Positions 16,036 through 25,034 of a DNA stretch of 64,000 bases are shown in pieces. The translations under genes were made by a program, and so were the position numbers. The notes beneath the pieces are model-generated. The model was not told the origin of the DNA and searched no databases. It worked only from the letters and a program-made list of their open reading frames with translations. The stretch is taken from assembly GCF_051414115.1 (NCBI RefSeq), contig NZ_JBLKNZ010000001.1:62001-126000 (forward strand). The letters are read 5' to 3'. Source of the DNA: Halovenus marina (lineage in GTDB: Archaea > Halobacteriota > Halobacteria > Halobacteriales > Haloarculaceae). Position 1 is the first letter of the stretch; the number at the start of each line of letters is the position of its first letter.

Positions 16036-16944
16036 TTACGTGTTCACGTCGTCGAGGTGGGTACTCACGACGACCTGTCCCTTCGGGGTGAGTTTCGTGC
16101 CGTCGGGCGTGTCGACGACGAGTTCGTCCGCCTCCAGGTCGTTGAGCATCATCGTCAGTTTGGCGGGTTCCTTGTTCACGATCTGTGCAAGCGAGATGCC
16201 CTCGCTCCCGGCCCCGGAGTACAGCGCGACGAGGATCTCCTTTTCGTCCTTCGAGAGGTCGAGTTCCCCGATTTCGGCCATCAGGTCCGAGTATTCGAGG
16301 CGTAGATAGCGCCCCAGAATCGACATCTTTCGCGAGGAGTCCATCGCGGCGAGTGTCAGCTTCGAGGTTCCTGCGGGGGCGTGCCGAACCGCGAGCACGG
16401 GCCGTTTCGTCCCACGGATCTCCCGGGTAGCGCGGCTGAATTCGGTCACTGTCGAGAGTGATATCTCGACCGAGCGGTCGGGCGTATTGAACAGCACGCG
16501 CTGTGGCTTCAAGACGAGACGGGCCGGGGTGAACGTCTCGTTCGTCACGCGCCCGCCGACGCGCGCGGGATGTTTGGTCGTCATCCCCACCCCGTTGAGT
16601 AATGCCCTGAAGAGGACGTTCGAGAACTTCCCGATCGTGTCGTCGTCTGCCTCGACGACCGCGACGAACTGCCGGTCCCCTCGCTCGAAGCCTACCGTCA
16701 CCGTCGAGTCGAAAAAGCCGCTCAGTTCCTCGGGAATGTGCCCGACGGCAACGTCGACGATCGACGACAGCGGGATCGTCAGCTTGTCGTTGTCGTTGAC
16801 CGCAAGCACCAGTCGCTTCTCACTCAACAGCACCCGCCCCTTGATCGGATCGGCGCGATTGAGTCTGTCGGAGTTGAATTTGGCGACGAAGTCCGCGATG
16901 ACGGATTCCGACATCTGCTCGACTAGCTCTACCTGAGGCTCCAT
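16036..16944 (-). CDS. cheF: Taxis protein CheF (DUF439), second paralogue
   Basis: A 302-residue CheF-family protein convergent with the first, with stops 18 bases apart. It shares the layout of its neighbour: IKGRVLLSEKRLVLAVNDNDK near the N-terminus, a repeat of this module at FTPARLVLKPQRVLF, and a C-terminal winged helix (LSKDEKEILVALYSGAGSEGISLAQIV). The two diverge strongly outside these motifs, so this is an old duplication, not a recent tandem copy. In H. salinarum the second paralogue has the weaker taxis phenotype. Which of the two here corresponds to CheF1 cannot be settled without alignment. Confidence 0.85.
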   Translation of the reverse strand: MEPQVELVEQMSESVIADFVAKFNSDRLNRADPIKGRVLLSEKRLVLAVNDNDKLTIPLSSIVDVAVGHIPEELSGFFDSTVTVGFERGDRQFVAVVEADDDTIGKFSNVLFRALLNGVGMTTKHPARVGGRVTNETFTPARLVLKPQRVLFNTPDRSVEISLSTVTEFSRATREIRGTKRPVLAVRHAPAGTSKLTLAAMDSSRKMSILGRYLRLEYSDLMAEIGELDLSKDEKEILVALYSGAGSEGISLAQIVNKEPAKLTMMLNDLEADELVVDTPDGTKLTPKGQVVVSTHLDDVNT

Positions 16945-17050
16945 ATTGAGCGTTTCGTGCGAATATCACGAGCAAAAACAGCCATTCTCCTCGAATCCGG
17001 GCCGACGTGCGTGCGATCGTGTGGTGGAGACTCGCCCCCACTTTGGGGTC

Positions 17051-17485
17051 CTACTCCCGCTCGGTCAGGTTCTGTGCGATCGAATCGAGTGACTGGTCTG
17101 GTTCGGACGGCGGCGAGTAGACGACGCGAGTGCCGGGCGCTCGCAGGCCGTAGGCGTACCCCTCGGTGAGCACGTCGAGACAGAGCGGGTCACCGGCCCC
17201 GAACCCCGCCGAGTCGAGCCACGCCCCCAGTTGGTCCGTGCCGTCGCTGGTTCGAGCGAGCCGTCGGGTCTCGAACGCCCCGCGAACCGCGGGCTCCCCG
17301 TCGAGTGTCCGCTCGACCTGTGCGAACAGGTTCGTCCCGTCGACGGCGAGACAGATCCGGTCATCGGGGCGACAGGAAATGGACTCGGGAAGCGGGACCT
17401 GCAGTCGACTCGTTCGGCCCACCGCCGAGAGGTGAACGCGTTCGGTCGACACCGCGTCGTGGTCGGACGGAATGCGGTCGGACAC
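17051..17485 (-). CDS. Conserved haloarchaeal protein, DUF7112-like
   Basis: A 144-residue soluble protein. Features shared with the family I recall as DUF7112 are VHLSAVGRTSRLQVPLPESI, CLAVDGTNLFAQVERTLDGE and LDVLTEGYAYGLRAPGTRVVY. Function is unknown; the small beta-rich layout suggests a nucleic-acid or ligand-binding barrel. A GTG start at 17485 is one base after the eS6 stop (TAA-C-GTG), so it is almost certainly translated with eS6. This tight coupling hints at a ribosome- or translation-linked role. Confidence 0.8.
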   Translation of the reverse strand: MSDRIPSDHDAVSTERVHLSAVGRTSRLQVPLPESISCRPDDRICLAVDGTNLFAQVERTLDGEPAVRGAFETRRLARTSDGTDQLGAWLDSAGFGAGDPLCLDVLTEGYAYGLRAPGTRVVYSPPSEPDQSLDSIAQNLTERE

Positions 17486-17486
17486 G

Positions 17487-17864
17487 TTATTCGAGCAGTT
17501 CCGCAACCTCGCCGTCGCCGCGTTCGCTGATTCGGGCGTTGATCTGTCGCGTCGCGTTGCTGACCTCGCGGCCGCGGACGGTCACGCGCTTTCGCTCCCC
17601 GTCCTTGGTCGGGTTGTAGCCCGTCCCGCCTTCGAGCAGGACCGCTTCGAGGTTCGGGCCGCGGATGTCGTCGCGCATCGGTCTGCCAGCATCGTCGGAG
17701 CCGCCGGTCAGTTCGAGCGTGTAGCCCGAGAGGCCGACTGCGCCGCCGTCGACGGTTTCGCCGATCTCTCTGCCGATGAACCGGTTCGCGTCCTGGTCCG
17801 ATACCTCGACCTGATAGGTCGTGCCGTCTTCCGGATCCGCGACGGCGATCGTGAATTCAGCCAT
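17487..17864 (-). CDS. rps6e: 30S ribosomal protein eS6
   Basis: A 125-residue archaeal eS6, a small-subunit protein near the mRNA path. MAEFTIAVADPEDGTTYQVEV at the N-terminus, GYTLELTGGSDDAGRPMR in the middle and GERKRVTVRGREVSNATRQINA near the end are diagnostic. The start at 17864 was chosen over an upstream in-frame ATG (17891) because family members begin MAEF or similar. It forms a two-gene unit with the DUF7112-like gene. Confidence 0.95.
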   Translation of the reverse strand: MAEFTIAVADPEDGTTYQVEVSDQDANRFIGREIGETVDGGAVGLSGYTLELTGGSDDAGRPMRDDIRGPNLEAVLLEGGTGYNPTKDGERKRVTVRGREVSNATRQINARISERGDGEVAELLE

Positions 17865-17919
17865 ACCTGTACTCACTCGATCCCACGTCAAAAGCCCGTC
17901 GAACCGTTCCGAGCGGCTG

Positions 17920-18303
17920 TCAGGCGTTCTCTTCGAGTAGCTTCGACAGCGCCGTTGCGATCTCCTCGTAGCTTTGCATCGAGAGACCGTCTGTGGTTAT
18001 GAGCACGCCGTTTCGGTCGGCCGCCACCCGAAGCAGGTAGCCGTTGTCGAACGCGCGGACGGTGAACTGGTGTTCGCCGAGTTCGGACTGCTGGTAGGCG
18101 TTTTCGGTCTCGCGGTACGCCCGCCACTCGTGGCCGACGAAGGTGTTGAGGTCGGCGTCCTGCTCCAGGTCGTCGCGGAGATACAACTGGTCGAAGTCAG
18201 TGCGCGTGAAGTACGTCACCGAACGCAGGCTGTCCCCCGTCGCCGTGCGTGCAGTGGTGACGATGTTTTCGGCAAGTTCCTCGGAGAGCAGTTGCGTGTC
18301 CAT
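17920..18303 (-). CDS. Conserved haloarchaeal protein, DUF7522-like
   Basis: A 127-residue soluble protein: MDTQLLSEELAENIVTTAR, then SVTYFTRTDFDQLYLRDDL, GHEWRAYRETENAYQQSELGEH and LITTDGLSMQSYEEIATALSKLL. These match a haloarchaeal family I recall as DUF7522, of unknown function. One or two members per genome are typical. The ATG at 18303 is supported by family N-termini; more distant upstream codons do not resemble a protein. It is divergent from gpmI, with 117 bases between the starts. Confidence 0.8.
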   Translation of the reverse strand: MDTQLLSEELAENIVTTARTATGDSLRSVTYFTRTDFDQLYLRDDLEQDADLNTFVGHEWRAYRETENAYQQSELGEHQFTVRAFDNGYLLRVAADRNGVLITTDGLSMQSYEEIATALSKLLEENA

Positions 18304-18420
18304 ATCGAACCGACGTGACGGTGACACATAATACCGCCGCCTGCCGACGACCGGCTCTCGAAGTGAGGCCGCTCCGGGCCGGTTCGAAAGTGTTCTGAGC
18401 GGCGCGTGTGATGTCACAGT

Positions 18421-19977
18421 ATGCACGCTGGACTCGTCATTCTCGATGGCTGGGGATTGGGCGACCCGGAGACACGGGACGCGGTCGCCGCCGCGTCGAC
18501 GCCGAACTTCGATCGGCTCTGGTCGACTGGCGCGACCGGCACGCTCGAAACGCACGGCCGCCGGGTCGGCCTCCCAGTCGGACAGATGGGCAACAGCGAA
18601 GTCGGGCACCTCAACATCGGTGCCGGTCGAGTACTCACACAGGAATCGGCTCGAATCTCAGATGCTATCGCACGCTGGCGCGGTGAGGAACCCGTCGGAA
18701 ACTCCGACGACCCGCCGCTCGACGAGAACGACGCCATCGCGTCGGCCTTCGAGTACGCGAGCGACCACGACGGCCGCGTCCACCTGCTCGGACTGGTCAG
18801 CGATGGCGGTGTTCACTCCTACCAGAATCACCTGCACGCGCTCGTCGAACTCGCCGCCGACCGCGGCGTCGACGCCGTGACTCACGCCTTCACCGACGGC
18901 CGTGACACCTCACCGACCGGCGGGAAAGAGTACCTGCGGGAACTGGAAGCTCACGCCACAGAGCAGGGAACGGGCGAGGTTGCGACCGTCTCCGGACGAT
19001 ACTACGCCATGGACCGGGACCAGAACTGGGAGCGAACCCGCCGCGCGTACGACGCAATCGTCAATCGGCAGGCCGAGCACACCGCCCCCTCCGCCGTGGC
19101 CGCCGCCGAGCAGTCCTACGACCGAGACACGACCGACGAGTTCGTCGAACCGACGCTCGTCGAAGACCGGCCTGCGCTCGACGATGGCGACGCGGCCATC
19201 TTCGTCAACTTTCGATCAGACCGCGCCCGGCAGTTGACGCGGATGCTCGCCGACATCGACCCTGTCTGGTCGTTCGAGACTGCCCCGCCCGCAATCTGTC
19301 TGGTCACGATGACCGAGTACGACAAGACCTTCGACCTGCCGGTCGCGTTTCCGCCCAACCAGCCCGAACAGACACTTGGCGAGGTGCTCGCGAATGCGGG
19401 CCTCACGCAGTTGCGCATCGCGGAGACCGAGAAGTACGCCCACGTCACCTACTTCCTCAACGGCGGCCGCGAAGTCGAGTTCGAGGGCGAACTGCGCGAA
19501 ATCGTCCCCAGTCCGGACGTCCCCACCTACGACGAACGGCCGGAGATGAGCGCGCGCGAGTTGACCGACACCGCTATCGACATCATCGAAACCGACGACC
19601 CGGACGTGGTCGTGCTCAACTACGCCAACCCCGACATGGTGGGTCACACGGGCGACTTCGACGCGGCAGTCGCGGCCGTCGAGGCCGTCGACGAGCAACT
19701 CGGCCGCCTCGTCGACACGATGCACGCCGCCGGTGCGAACGTGCTGGTCACGGCCGACCACGGCAACGCCGACGACATGGGTACCGAGGCGGAACCGTAC
19801 ACCGCACACACGACCAATCCAGTCCCGGTCATCTACACCTCGCCGGACGGGACGCCCGCTGGACAGCGGATCCGCGCGGGCGGAACGCTCGCGGATATCG
19901 CCCCGACGCTGCTCGACCTACTCGCAATCGAGAAGCCAGCGGCGATGACCGGCGAGTCGCTGCTCGAAGATGGCTGA
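18421..19977 (+). CDS. gpmI: 2,3-bisphosphoglycerate-independent phosphoglycerate mutase
   Basis: Interconverts 3- and 2-phosphoglycerate in glycolysis and gluconeogenesis through a phospho-serine intermediate, with Mn2+. The 518-residue length is normal for the iPGM family. The N-terminal metal site is LVILDGWGLGD and the nucleophile is Ser59 in MGNSEVGHLNIGAGR. The transferase domain carries THAFTDGRDTSP, and C-terminal metal ligands are in NYANPDMVGHTGDFDA and VTADHGNADDM. It overlaps the start of truA by eight bases, so the two are co-transcribed. Confidence 0.96.
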   Translation: MHAGLVILDGWGLGDPETRDAVAAASTPNFDRLWSTGATGTLETHGRRVGLPVGQMGNSEVGHLNIGAGRVLTQESARISDAIARWRGEEPVGNSDDPPLDENDAIASAFEYASDHDGRVHLLGLVSDGGVHSYQNHLHALVELAADRGVDAVTHAFTDGRDTSPTGGKEYLRELEAHATEQGTGEVATVSGRYYAMDRDQNWERTRRAYDAIVNRQAEHTAPSAVAAAEQSYDRDTTDEFVEPTLVEDRPALDDGDAAIFVNFRSDRARQLTRMLADIDPVWSFETAPPAICLVTMTEYDKTFDLPVAFPPNQPEQTLGEVLANAGLTQLRIAETEKYAHVTYFLNGGREVEFEGELREIVPSPDVPTYDERPEMSARELTDTAIDIIETDDPDVVVLNYANPDMVGHTGDFDAAVAAVEAVDEQLGRLVDTMHAAGANVLVTADHGNADDMGTEAEPYTAHTTNPVPVIYTSPDGTPAGQRIRAGGTLADIAPTLLDLLAIEKPAAMTGESLLEDG

Positions 19978-20821
19978 GGACTCCGCCGACCGCGCGACGA
20001 GTGTGCGCGCCTACCGGATCGCATACGACGGCCGCCCATTCCATGGCTTCCAGCGCCAGCCAGACGTCGAAACCGTCGAGGGTGTGCTTCTCGACGCCCT
20101 GTCGGATCTCGGCGTCGTCGAGTCAGGGACGCCGCGGGGGTATGCGGCCGCCGGTCGAACCGACGCTGGCGTCTCCGCGGTCGCACAGACGGTCGCGTTC
20201 GCGGCACCCGACTGGCTCGACCCCGCTGCGTTTTCCTCGGAATTGCCTGCGGAGGTGCGCGTCTGGACCAGCGCCGACGTTCCTGCGGACTTCCATGCCA
20301 CTCACGATGCGACCGAACGGGAGTACACCTACCATCTCTACGCGCCCGACGGGAGCATTTCACGCGCCCGGACTGCACTCGACGAACTCTCGGGCGAGCA
20401 CGACTTTCACAACCTGACGCCCGACGAGGAGGGTACTGTCCGGACGCTCTCGACCGCCGTCCGCAGAGACGGCGACTTTCTGATCGTCTCCCTCCGCGCT
20501 GGTGGATTCGCCCGCCAACTAGTTCGTCGGCTGGTCTCGGTCGTCGCGGCCGTCGCGCGCGGCGAGACCGAACTCGCCCGAATCGAGCGTGTGCTCGGCG
20601 CTGATTCGCTCTCGGGGCCGGAGGGCGTTGCACCCGCTCCAGCGTATCCGCTCGTGCTCACCGACGTTGTCTATCCCGATGTCTCCTTCGAGACTGACGA
20701 CTCGCTCGCGCGAACGCGTGCAATCTTCGAGGAAACACACGTCCGCGAGCGAACCGAGGCGCGGATGACGGAAACGCTCGCTGGGGCGTTCGATGCTGGA
20801 ACTGGTGACCGCTCCTCGTGA
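19970..20821 (+). CDS. truA: tRNA pseudouridine synthase A
   Basis: Converts uridines 38-40 of the tRNA anticodon stem-loop to pseudouridine. The 283-residue protein shows AYDGRPFHGFQRQPD at the N-terminus, the catalytic aspartate in AAGRTDAGVSAVAQTVAF, and ATEREYTYHLY and GGFARQLVRRLVSVVAAVARGE in the second half. It begins inside the end of gpmI. Its stop lies about 10 bases from a stray copy of the ileS 3' end. Confidence 0.95.
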   Translation: MAEDSADRATSVRAYRIAYDGRPFHGFQRQPDVETVEGVLLDALSDLGVVESGTPRGYAAAGRTDAGVSAVAQTVAFAAPDWLDPAAFSSELPAEVRVWTSADVPADFHATHDATEREYTYHLYAPDGSISRARTALDELSGEHDFHNLTPDEEGTVRTLSTAVRRDGDFLIVSLRAGGFARQLVRRLVSVVAAVARGETELARIERVLGADSLSGPEGVAPAPAYPLVLTDVVYPDVSFETDDSLARTRAIFEETHVRERTEARMTETLAGAFDAGTGDRSS

Positions 20822-20830
20822 GTGATTGTG

Positions 20831-20896
20831 CTACTGCGCGGTCGCCTCGACAACTTCTTCGATCGCGATCTCCATCTCGACTCCTTCCACGTCCCG
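20831..20896 (-). pseudogene. Duplicated fragment of ileS 3' end
   Basis: Read on the minus strand, this stretch encodes VEGVEMEIAIEEVVEATAQ and a stop. The true IleS ends VEGVEMEIAIERVPEAAA. The bases at 20859-20890 are identical over 32 positions to 21058-21089, 199 bases away; beyond that the two drift apart. There is no upstream reading frame, so it is a remnant of an ileS end, left by duplication or by replacement of an older allele. Confidence 0.75.
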
Positions 20897-21032
20897 GACA
20901 CCACTTTTTACTCACTCGGGTACTCGCGCTCGCGGCTCGGACACCTCGCCGCTCGCGTCGGCACCCTCGCTCGCAAAAACGTGGGGAAAAACCATCTGCC
21001 GACTCGCATGTTCGTGCTCGTCGGCAGCGAGT

Positions 21033-24000
21033 TCAGGCAGCCGCTTCCGGAACCCGCTCGATCGCGATCTCCATCTCGACTCCTTCCACATCCCATTCCT
21101 TGCGGTAGCCGTCCTCGACGGCCCCGAACTCGGCGGCGCGCACTTCCTCGGCGACCAGATCCTCGTGGCGCTCGATGAGGGCGGAGACACGCTCGTCGTT
21201 CAGCCCCACATCGACGCGGATCTGGGCTTCCAGGTCTAGTTCGAGGTCCTTGCGCATCTCCTGAATCCGGCGGATCACTTCGCGGGCGTAGCCCTCACTT
21301 TCCAGATCCTCGGTGAGCGTGGTGTCGACGTAGACGACACCGGAACTGTCGAGCGCCTCGAACTCCGTGCCGGAGACGCTTTCTGGCGTCTCGGTGACGA
21401 ACTCGACCATCTCGGGGTCGAGGTCGACGTCGAGACCAGTCTCGTCTTCGACGGCGGCTTCGAGTGTGTCCAGATCCGGCGACTCGATGCGTGCTCCGTT
21501 GAGTGCTTGCATGATGGCTCCGGCGTCGTCTCCGAAGGCGGGGCCGAGCTTGCTCATATCGGCCTGTGCGGAGTAGCGGAGTTCGCCCCAGCCACCCTCA
21601 TCGGGGCCGACGATTTCGACCGTCCGGGCGTTGAGTCGGTCGGCGATCAGGTTCGCGCGGCGCTCGACGGCGGCAGCGACGCGGTCGTCGGGCACGTCGA
21701 CGATGACTTCGCTCACTGGCCAGCGCAGTTTGCGCTCTGCCTGCTGGCGGGCGTTCGAGCCAGCCTCCTCGACTGCACGCACGACTTCGATGTCGGTTTC
21801 GAGTTCGGGGTCGCGGAACTGGTCGGCGAGGTCGGGCCAGTCACACATGTGAACGGTGTCGTGACCAGTTTCGCCGGTCAAGGCGCCGTAGAGTTCCTCG
21901 GCGGTGAAGGGCGCGAAGGGTGCGACCATGGCGAGCACGTCCTCGATGACGCGGTACACCGTGGCGTAGGCGGCCTGCTTCGAGGCAGAATCAGATTCCT
22001 CCCACATGCGCTCGCGGACGACCTGCACGTAAAAGCGCGAGACGTCCTCGACGACAAAGTCGAGCAGGGCGTCGACGGCCTTGTCGTTCTCGAAGTCGTC
22101 CATGTGCTCTGTCACCGTTGCGACGGTCGTCGCGAGCCGGGAGAGCACCCACTCGTCGGCCAGTTCCAGATCCGCCTCGACGTCGGCGAGGGTCACCTCG
22201 TCGGGGTCGAAGTCGTCGGTGTCCATGTACGGCAGCGGGAAGCGGACGACGTTCCAGAGGATGTTGAGTCGGCGCTGCATCTTCTCGGTGGTCTCCCACG
22301 AGAACTGCATGTCCTCACCGCGGGGGTTGACCGAGAGCAAGAATAGGCGCATCGGGTCGGCGCCGTATTCGTCGGTGACCTCGTGTGGGTCGATGCGGAT
22401 GTCCTTGGATTTGCTCATCGCGCGCCCGTCGGGCATCAGCGCGTGCCCGTGCATCAGCAGTTCCCGATAGGGAATCTGGTTGACCGTCACCGTACCCATC
22501 CCGAGCTGTGACCAGAACCAGCCCCGCGTCTGGTCGTGGGCTTCGATGACCAGATCAGCGGGCCAGAGTTCGTCGTGAGCCGCTGTCTGTTCGGGGAAGT
22601 TCAGCGACCCCCAGGAGGCAACGGAGGAGTCGAGCCACACGTCGAACACGTCCGGGACGCGCTCGTAGACGCGGCCGTCTTCGGTGATCGTCAACTCGTC
22701 GACGGTCCCCTTGTGGAGGTCGATCTCGTCGGGATCGATGTTCTGGTCGACTCGCTCGGCCAGTTCCTCGCGGTCACCGATGACGATCGCCTCGTCCATG
22801 TCGCCGCTCCACTCGACTGGTTCTTGCGGGCTCTGCCCGCTCGCGCCGTCCGAGGCGCTTTGCGCCTCGCTCTCATCATCGGTCGCCTCGCTCGGCAGCC
22901 AGATCGGGATCGGCGTCCCCCAGTAGCGCTGCCGGGAGACGTTCCAGTCGGGGGCCTCGGAGACGAACTCCCGGAAGCGGTTGTCCCGCGCCCATTCGGG
23001 ATGCCACTCGCTGTCCTCGATGTTCGCGAGCAGGTCGTCTTTCACCTCCGTGACGTTGATGAACCACTGGTCGGTGACGATCTGGATGATTCCAGTGTCA
23101 CACCGCCAGCAGTGGCCGTAGCTGTGCTGGGTCTCGTCGGCGTGGAGCATCTGCCCCGCTCGTTCGAGGTCAGCGATGAGTTGCTCGTCCGCGTCCTTGA
23201 CGAACTGCCCTGCGTAGTCGCCCGCCTGCTCGGTGAACACGCCGTCGCCTCCGACCGGGCAGAAGATGTCCAGCCCGAGTTCGCGGCCGCGCTCGAAGTC
23301 CTCCTCACCGTGGCCCGGCGCGGAGTGAACCAGTCCCGTGCGGTCGAGTTCGACGTACTCCGCGGTGTAGACCTGCCCTGCGCCCTCGAAGTCGGGATGG
23401 TCGGGCACGTGGTCGGCCAGCGGATGGTCGTACGCCCAGCCGACGAGTTCCTTGCCGGATCGTTCCTCGACGACCTCGTAGTCGTCGTAGCCTGCCGTCT
23501 CGACGACGTCCTCGACACACTCGGCCGCAAGCCAGAGCAGTTCCGTCTCCCCGTCGCGCTCGACTCGAACGGCCTGATAGGTTGCGTCGCCATCGACGGC
23601 GACGAAGGTGTTCGCGGGAATCGTCCACGGCGTCGTCGTCCAGATGACCAGCGCGCCCTCGCGATCTGCAAGATCGAATTTTACGTAAATGGAGGGGTCG
23701 TGGACGTCCTCGTACTCGACTTCGTTTTTCGCGATGGCCGTCTCACACCGGGGACACTGGGTGATCGAGCGCTTGCCCTGCTCGACGAGGCCGCGCTCGT
23801 GGGCCTGCTCGAAGCCCCACCACGCGGCCTCCATGTACTCGGGGTCGATCGTCCGGTAGGGGACGTCCCAGTCCATCCAGACGCCGAAGGACTTGAAGTC
23901 CTCGGTGAGTTGTTCGAGGCTGTTCTGTGCGAAGTCCCGGCACTCCTCAACGAAGGCGTCGACGCCGTACTCCTCGATGTCTTTCTTGTTCTCGAAGCCG

Positions 24001-24326
24001 AGTTCTTCCTCGACTTTCGTCTCGATGGGCAGGCCGTGCATGTCGTAGCCCGGCCGGTCGGTCACGTCGTAGCCCTGCATTCGCTTGTAGCGGATGTAAC
24101 AGTCCTTGAGGCTCTTGTTCAGGGCGTGTCCCATGTGGGCCGACCCGGAGGTGTACGGCGGCCCGTCGAGGAAGTAGTATGGTTCACCGTCGGCACGGTG
24201 TGCTTTGGTCTGATCGTAGGCGTCGACCGCGTCCCAGTACTCGAACACGCGGCTCTCGACCTCCTGTGGGTCGTACTGGTCGCTCACCTCGGCGAACCGG
24301 TCACGACCCTCGGCGTCATCGCTCAT
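21033..24326 (-). CDS. ileS: Isoleucyl-tRNA synthetase
   Basis: Charges tRNA-Ile with isoleucine. 1097 residues; class I. PPYTSGSAHMGHALNKS carries the HIGH-type motif and RAMSKSKDI the KMSKS loop. The CP1 editing domain lies between (TTPWTIPANTFVAVDG), and an anticodon-binding domain follows. A low-complexity acidic linker (SEAQSASDGASGQSPQEP) interrupts the protein after TPIPIWLPSEATDD. Its DNA contains two adjacent small palindromes at 22826-22869. The start at 24326 (MSDDAEGRD) was chosen over an upstream ATG at 24392 because the extra residues look like leader DNA. Confidence 0.96.
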   Translation of the reverse strand: MSDDAEGRDRFAEVSDQYDPQEVESRVFEYWDAVDAYDQTKAHRADGEPYYFLDGPPYTSGSAHMGHALNKSLKDCYIRYKRMQGYDVTDRPGYDMHGLPIETKVEEELGFENKKDIEEYGVDAFVEECRDFAQNSLEQLTEDFKSFGVWMDWDVPYRTIDPEYMEAAWWGFEQAHERGLVEQGKRSITQCPRCETAIAKNEVEYEDVHDPSIYVKFDLADREGALVIWTTTPWTIPANTFVAVDGDATYQAVRVERDGETELLWLAAECVEDVVETAGYDDYEVVEERSGKELVGWAYDHPLADHVPDHPDFEGAGQVYTAEYVELDRTGLVHSAPGHGEEDFERGRELGLDIFCPVGGDGVFTEQAGDYAGQFVKDADEQLIADLERAGQMLHADETQHSYGHCWRCDTGIIQIVTDQWFINVTEVKDDLLANIEDSEWHPEWARDNRFREFVSEAPDWNVSRQRYWGTPIPIWLPSEATDDESEAQSASDGASGQSPQEPVEWSGDMDEAIVIGDREELAERVDQNIDPDEIDLHKGTVDELTITEDGRVYERVPDVFDVWLDSSVASWGSLNFPEQTAAHDELWPADLVIEAHDQTRGWFWSQLGMGTVTVNQIPYRELLMHGHALMPDGRAMSKSKDIRIDPHEVTDEYGADPMRLFLLSVNPRGEDMQFSWETTEKMQRRLNILWNVVRFPLPYMDTDDFDPDEVTLADVEADLELADEWVLSRLATTVATVTEHMDDFENDKAVDALLDFVVEDVSRFYVQVVRERMWEESDSASKQAAYATVYRVIEDVLAMVAPFAPFTAEELYGALTGETGHDTVHMCDWPDLADQFRDPELETDIEVVRAVEEAGSNARQQAERKLRWPVSEVIVDVPDDRVAAAVERRANLIADRLNARTVEIVGPDEGGWGELRYSAQADMSKLGPAFGDDAGAIMQALNGARIESPDLDTLEAAVEDETGLDVDLDPEMVEFVTETPESVSGTEFEALDSSGVVYVDTTLTEDLESEGYAREVIRRIQEMRKDLELDLEAQIRVDVGLNDERVSALIERHEDLVAEEVRAAEFGAVEDGYRKEWDVEGVEMEIAIERVPEAAA

Positions 24327-24430
24327 ACAGGATCGATCCGCCGCCGGGATTAAAGGGGAATCGGTTAGCCGACGGGTTCGCGAAGGCAACAAGCGGGAGC
24401 GTTATCCGCCGCGAGACCCTACAGTGTCCT

Positions 24431-24970
24431 ATGCGCGAACTCGAAACAGCGACAGTCGCGGGCGGGTGTTTCTGGTGTGTCGAGGCGGCCTTCGAGCGCG
24501 TCCGCGGCGTCGAGAGCGTCGTCTCCGGCTACTGCGGCGGCAACACCGAGGATCCAAGTTATCGGGAAGTTTGCAACGGAACCACGGGCCACGCCGAGGC
24601 TGTCCAGATCACCTACGACCCGGACGAAGTGAGCTACGAGGACCTGCTCGAAGTCTTCTTCGAGATCCACGACCCGACGACCGAAGACCGTCAGGGGCCG
24701 GACGTAGGGTCACAGTATCGCTCCGCCGTCTTCTATCACGACGAGCGCCAGCGCGAGGCTGTCGAGTCCTACATCGACCACCTCGAATCGACCGGCGCGT
24801 ACGCGGGCATCGTCACTGAAATCGCACCACTCGAACAGTTCTACCGGGCCGAGGAGAAACATCAAGATTACTTCGAGAAGAATCCGAACCAGCCGTACTG
24901 TCAGATGCAGATCCCGCCGAAACTGGAGAAACTCGAACAGAAACACCGCGACAAGCTGGCCGAGCGCTGA
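24431..24970 (+). CDS. msrA: Peptide-methionine (S)-S-oxide reductase MsrA
   Basis: Repairs oxidised methionine (S-sulfoxide) in proteins using thioredoxin. 179 residues, full length. The catalytic motif GGCFWCVEAAFERVRGV is at the N-terminus, followed by SGYCGGNTEDPSYREVCNGTTGHAEAVQITYDP, given here only as the family hallmark region around residues 33-65. The tail YCQMQIPPKLEKLEQKH has a possible resolving cysteine. It is divergent from ileS with about 100 bases between the starts, and stands alone. Confidence 0.95.
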   Translation: MRELETATVAGGCFWCVEAAFERVRGVESVVSGYCGGNTEDPSYREVCNGTTGHAEAVQITYDPDEVSYEDLLEVFFEIHDPTTEDRQGPDVGSQYRSAVFYHDERQREAVESYIDHLESTGAYAGIVTEIAPLEQFYRAEEKHQDYFEKNPNQPYCQMQIPPKLEKLEQKHRDKLAER

Positions 24971-25034
24971 CCGGGTCCGTCGGTCTCGGCACCGTCCCCG
25001 TAACGTTATTATTTTCAATAATCTCGCCGTGGAG

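Noticed and set aside
20912..21190. Possible small protein encoded between truA and ileS on the minus strand
   Set aside because: The frame is a shifted reading of the ileS 3' end running into non-coding DNA, with no start signal.
22536..24353. Long open frame (605 codons) on the plus strand opposite ileS
   Set aside because: It is the antisense shadow of a high-GC, acidic-protein gene. The plus-strand translation is rich in Arg, Val and Leu without family motifs, while ileS on the minus strand has all synthetase signatures.
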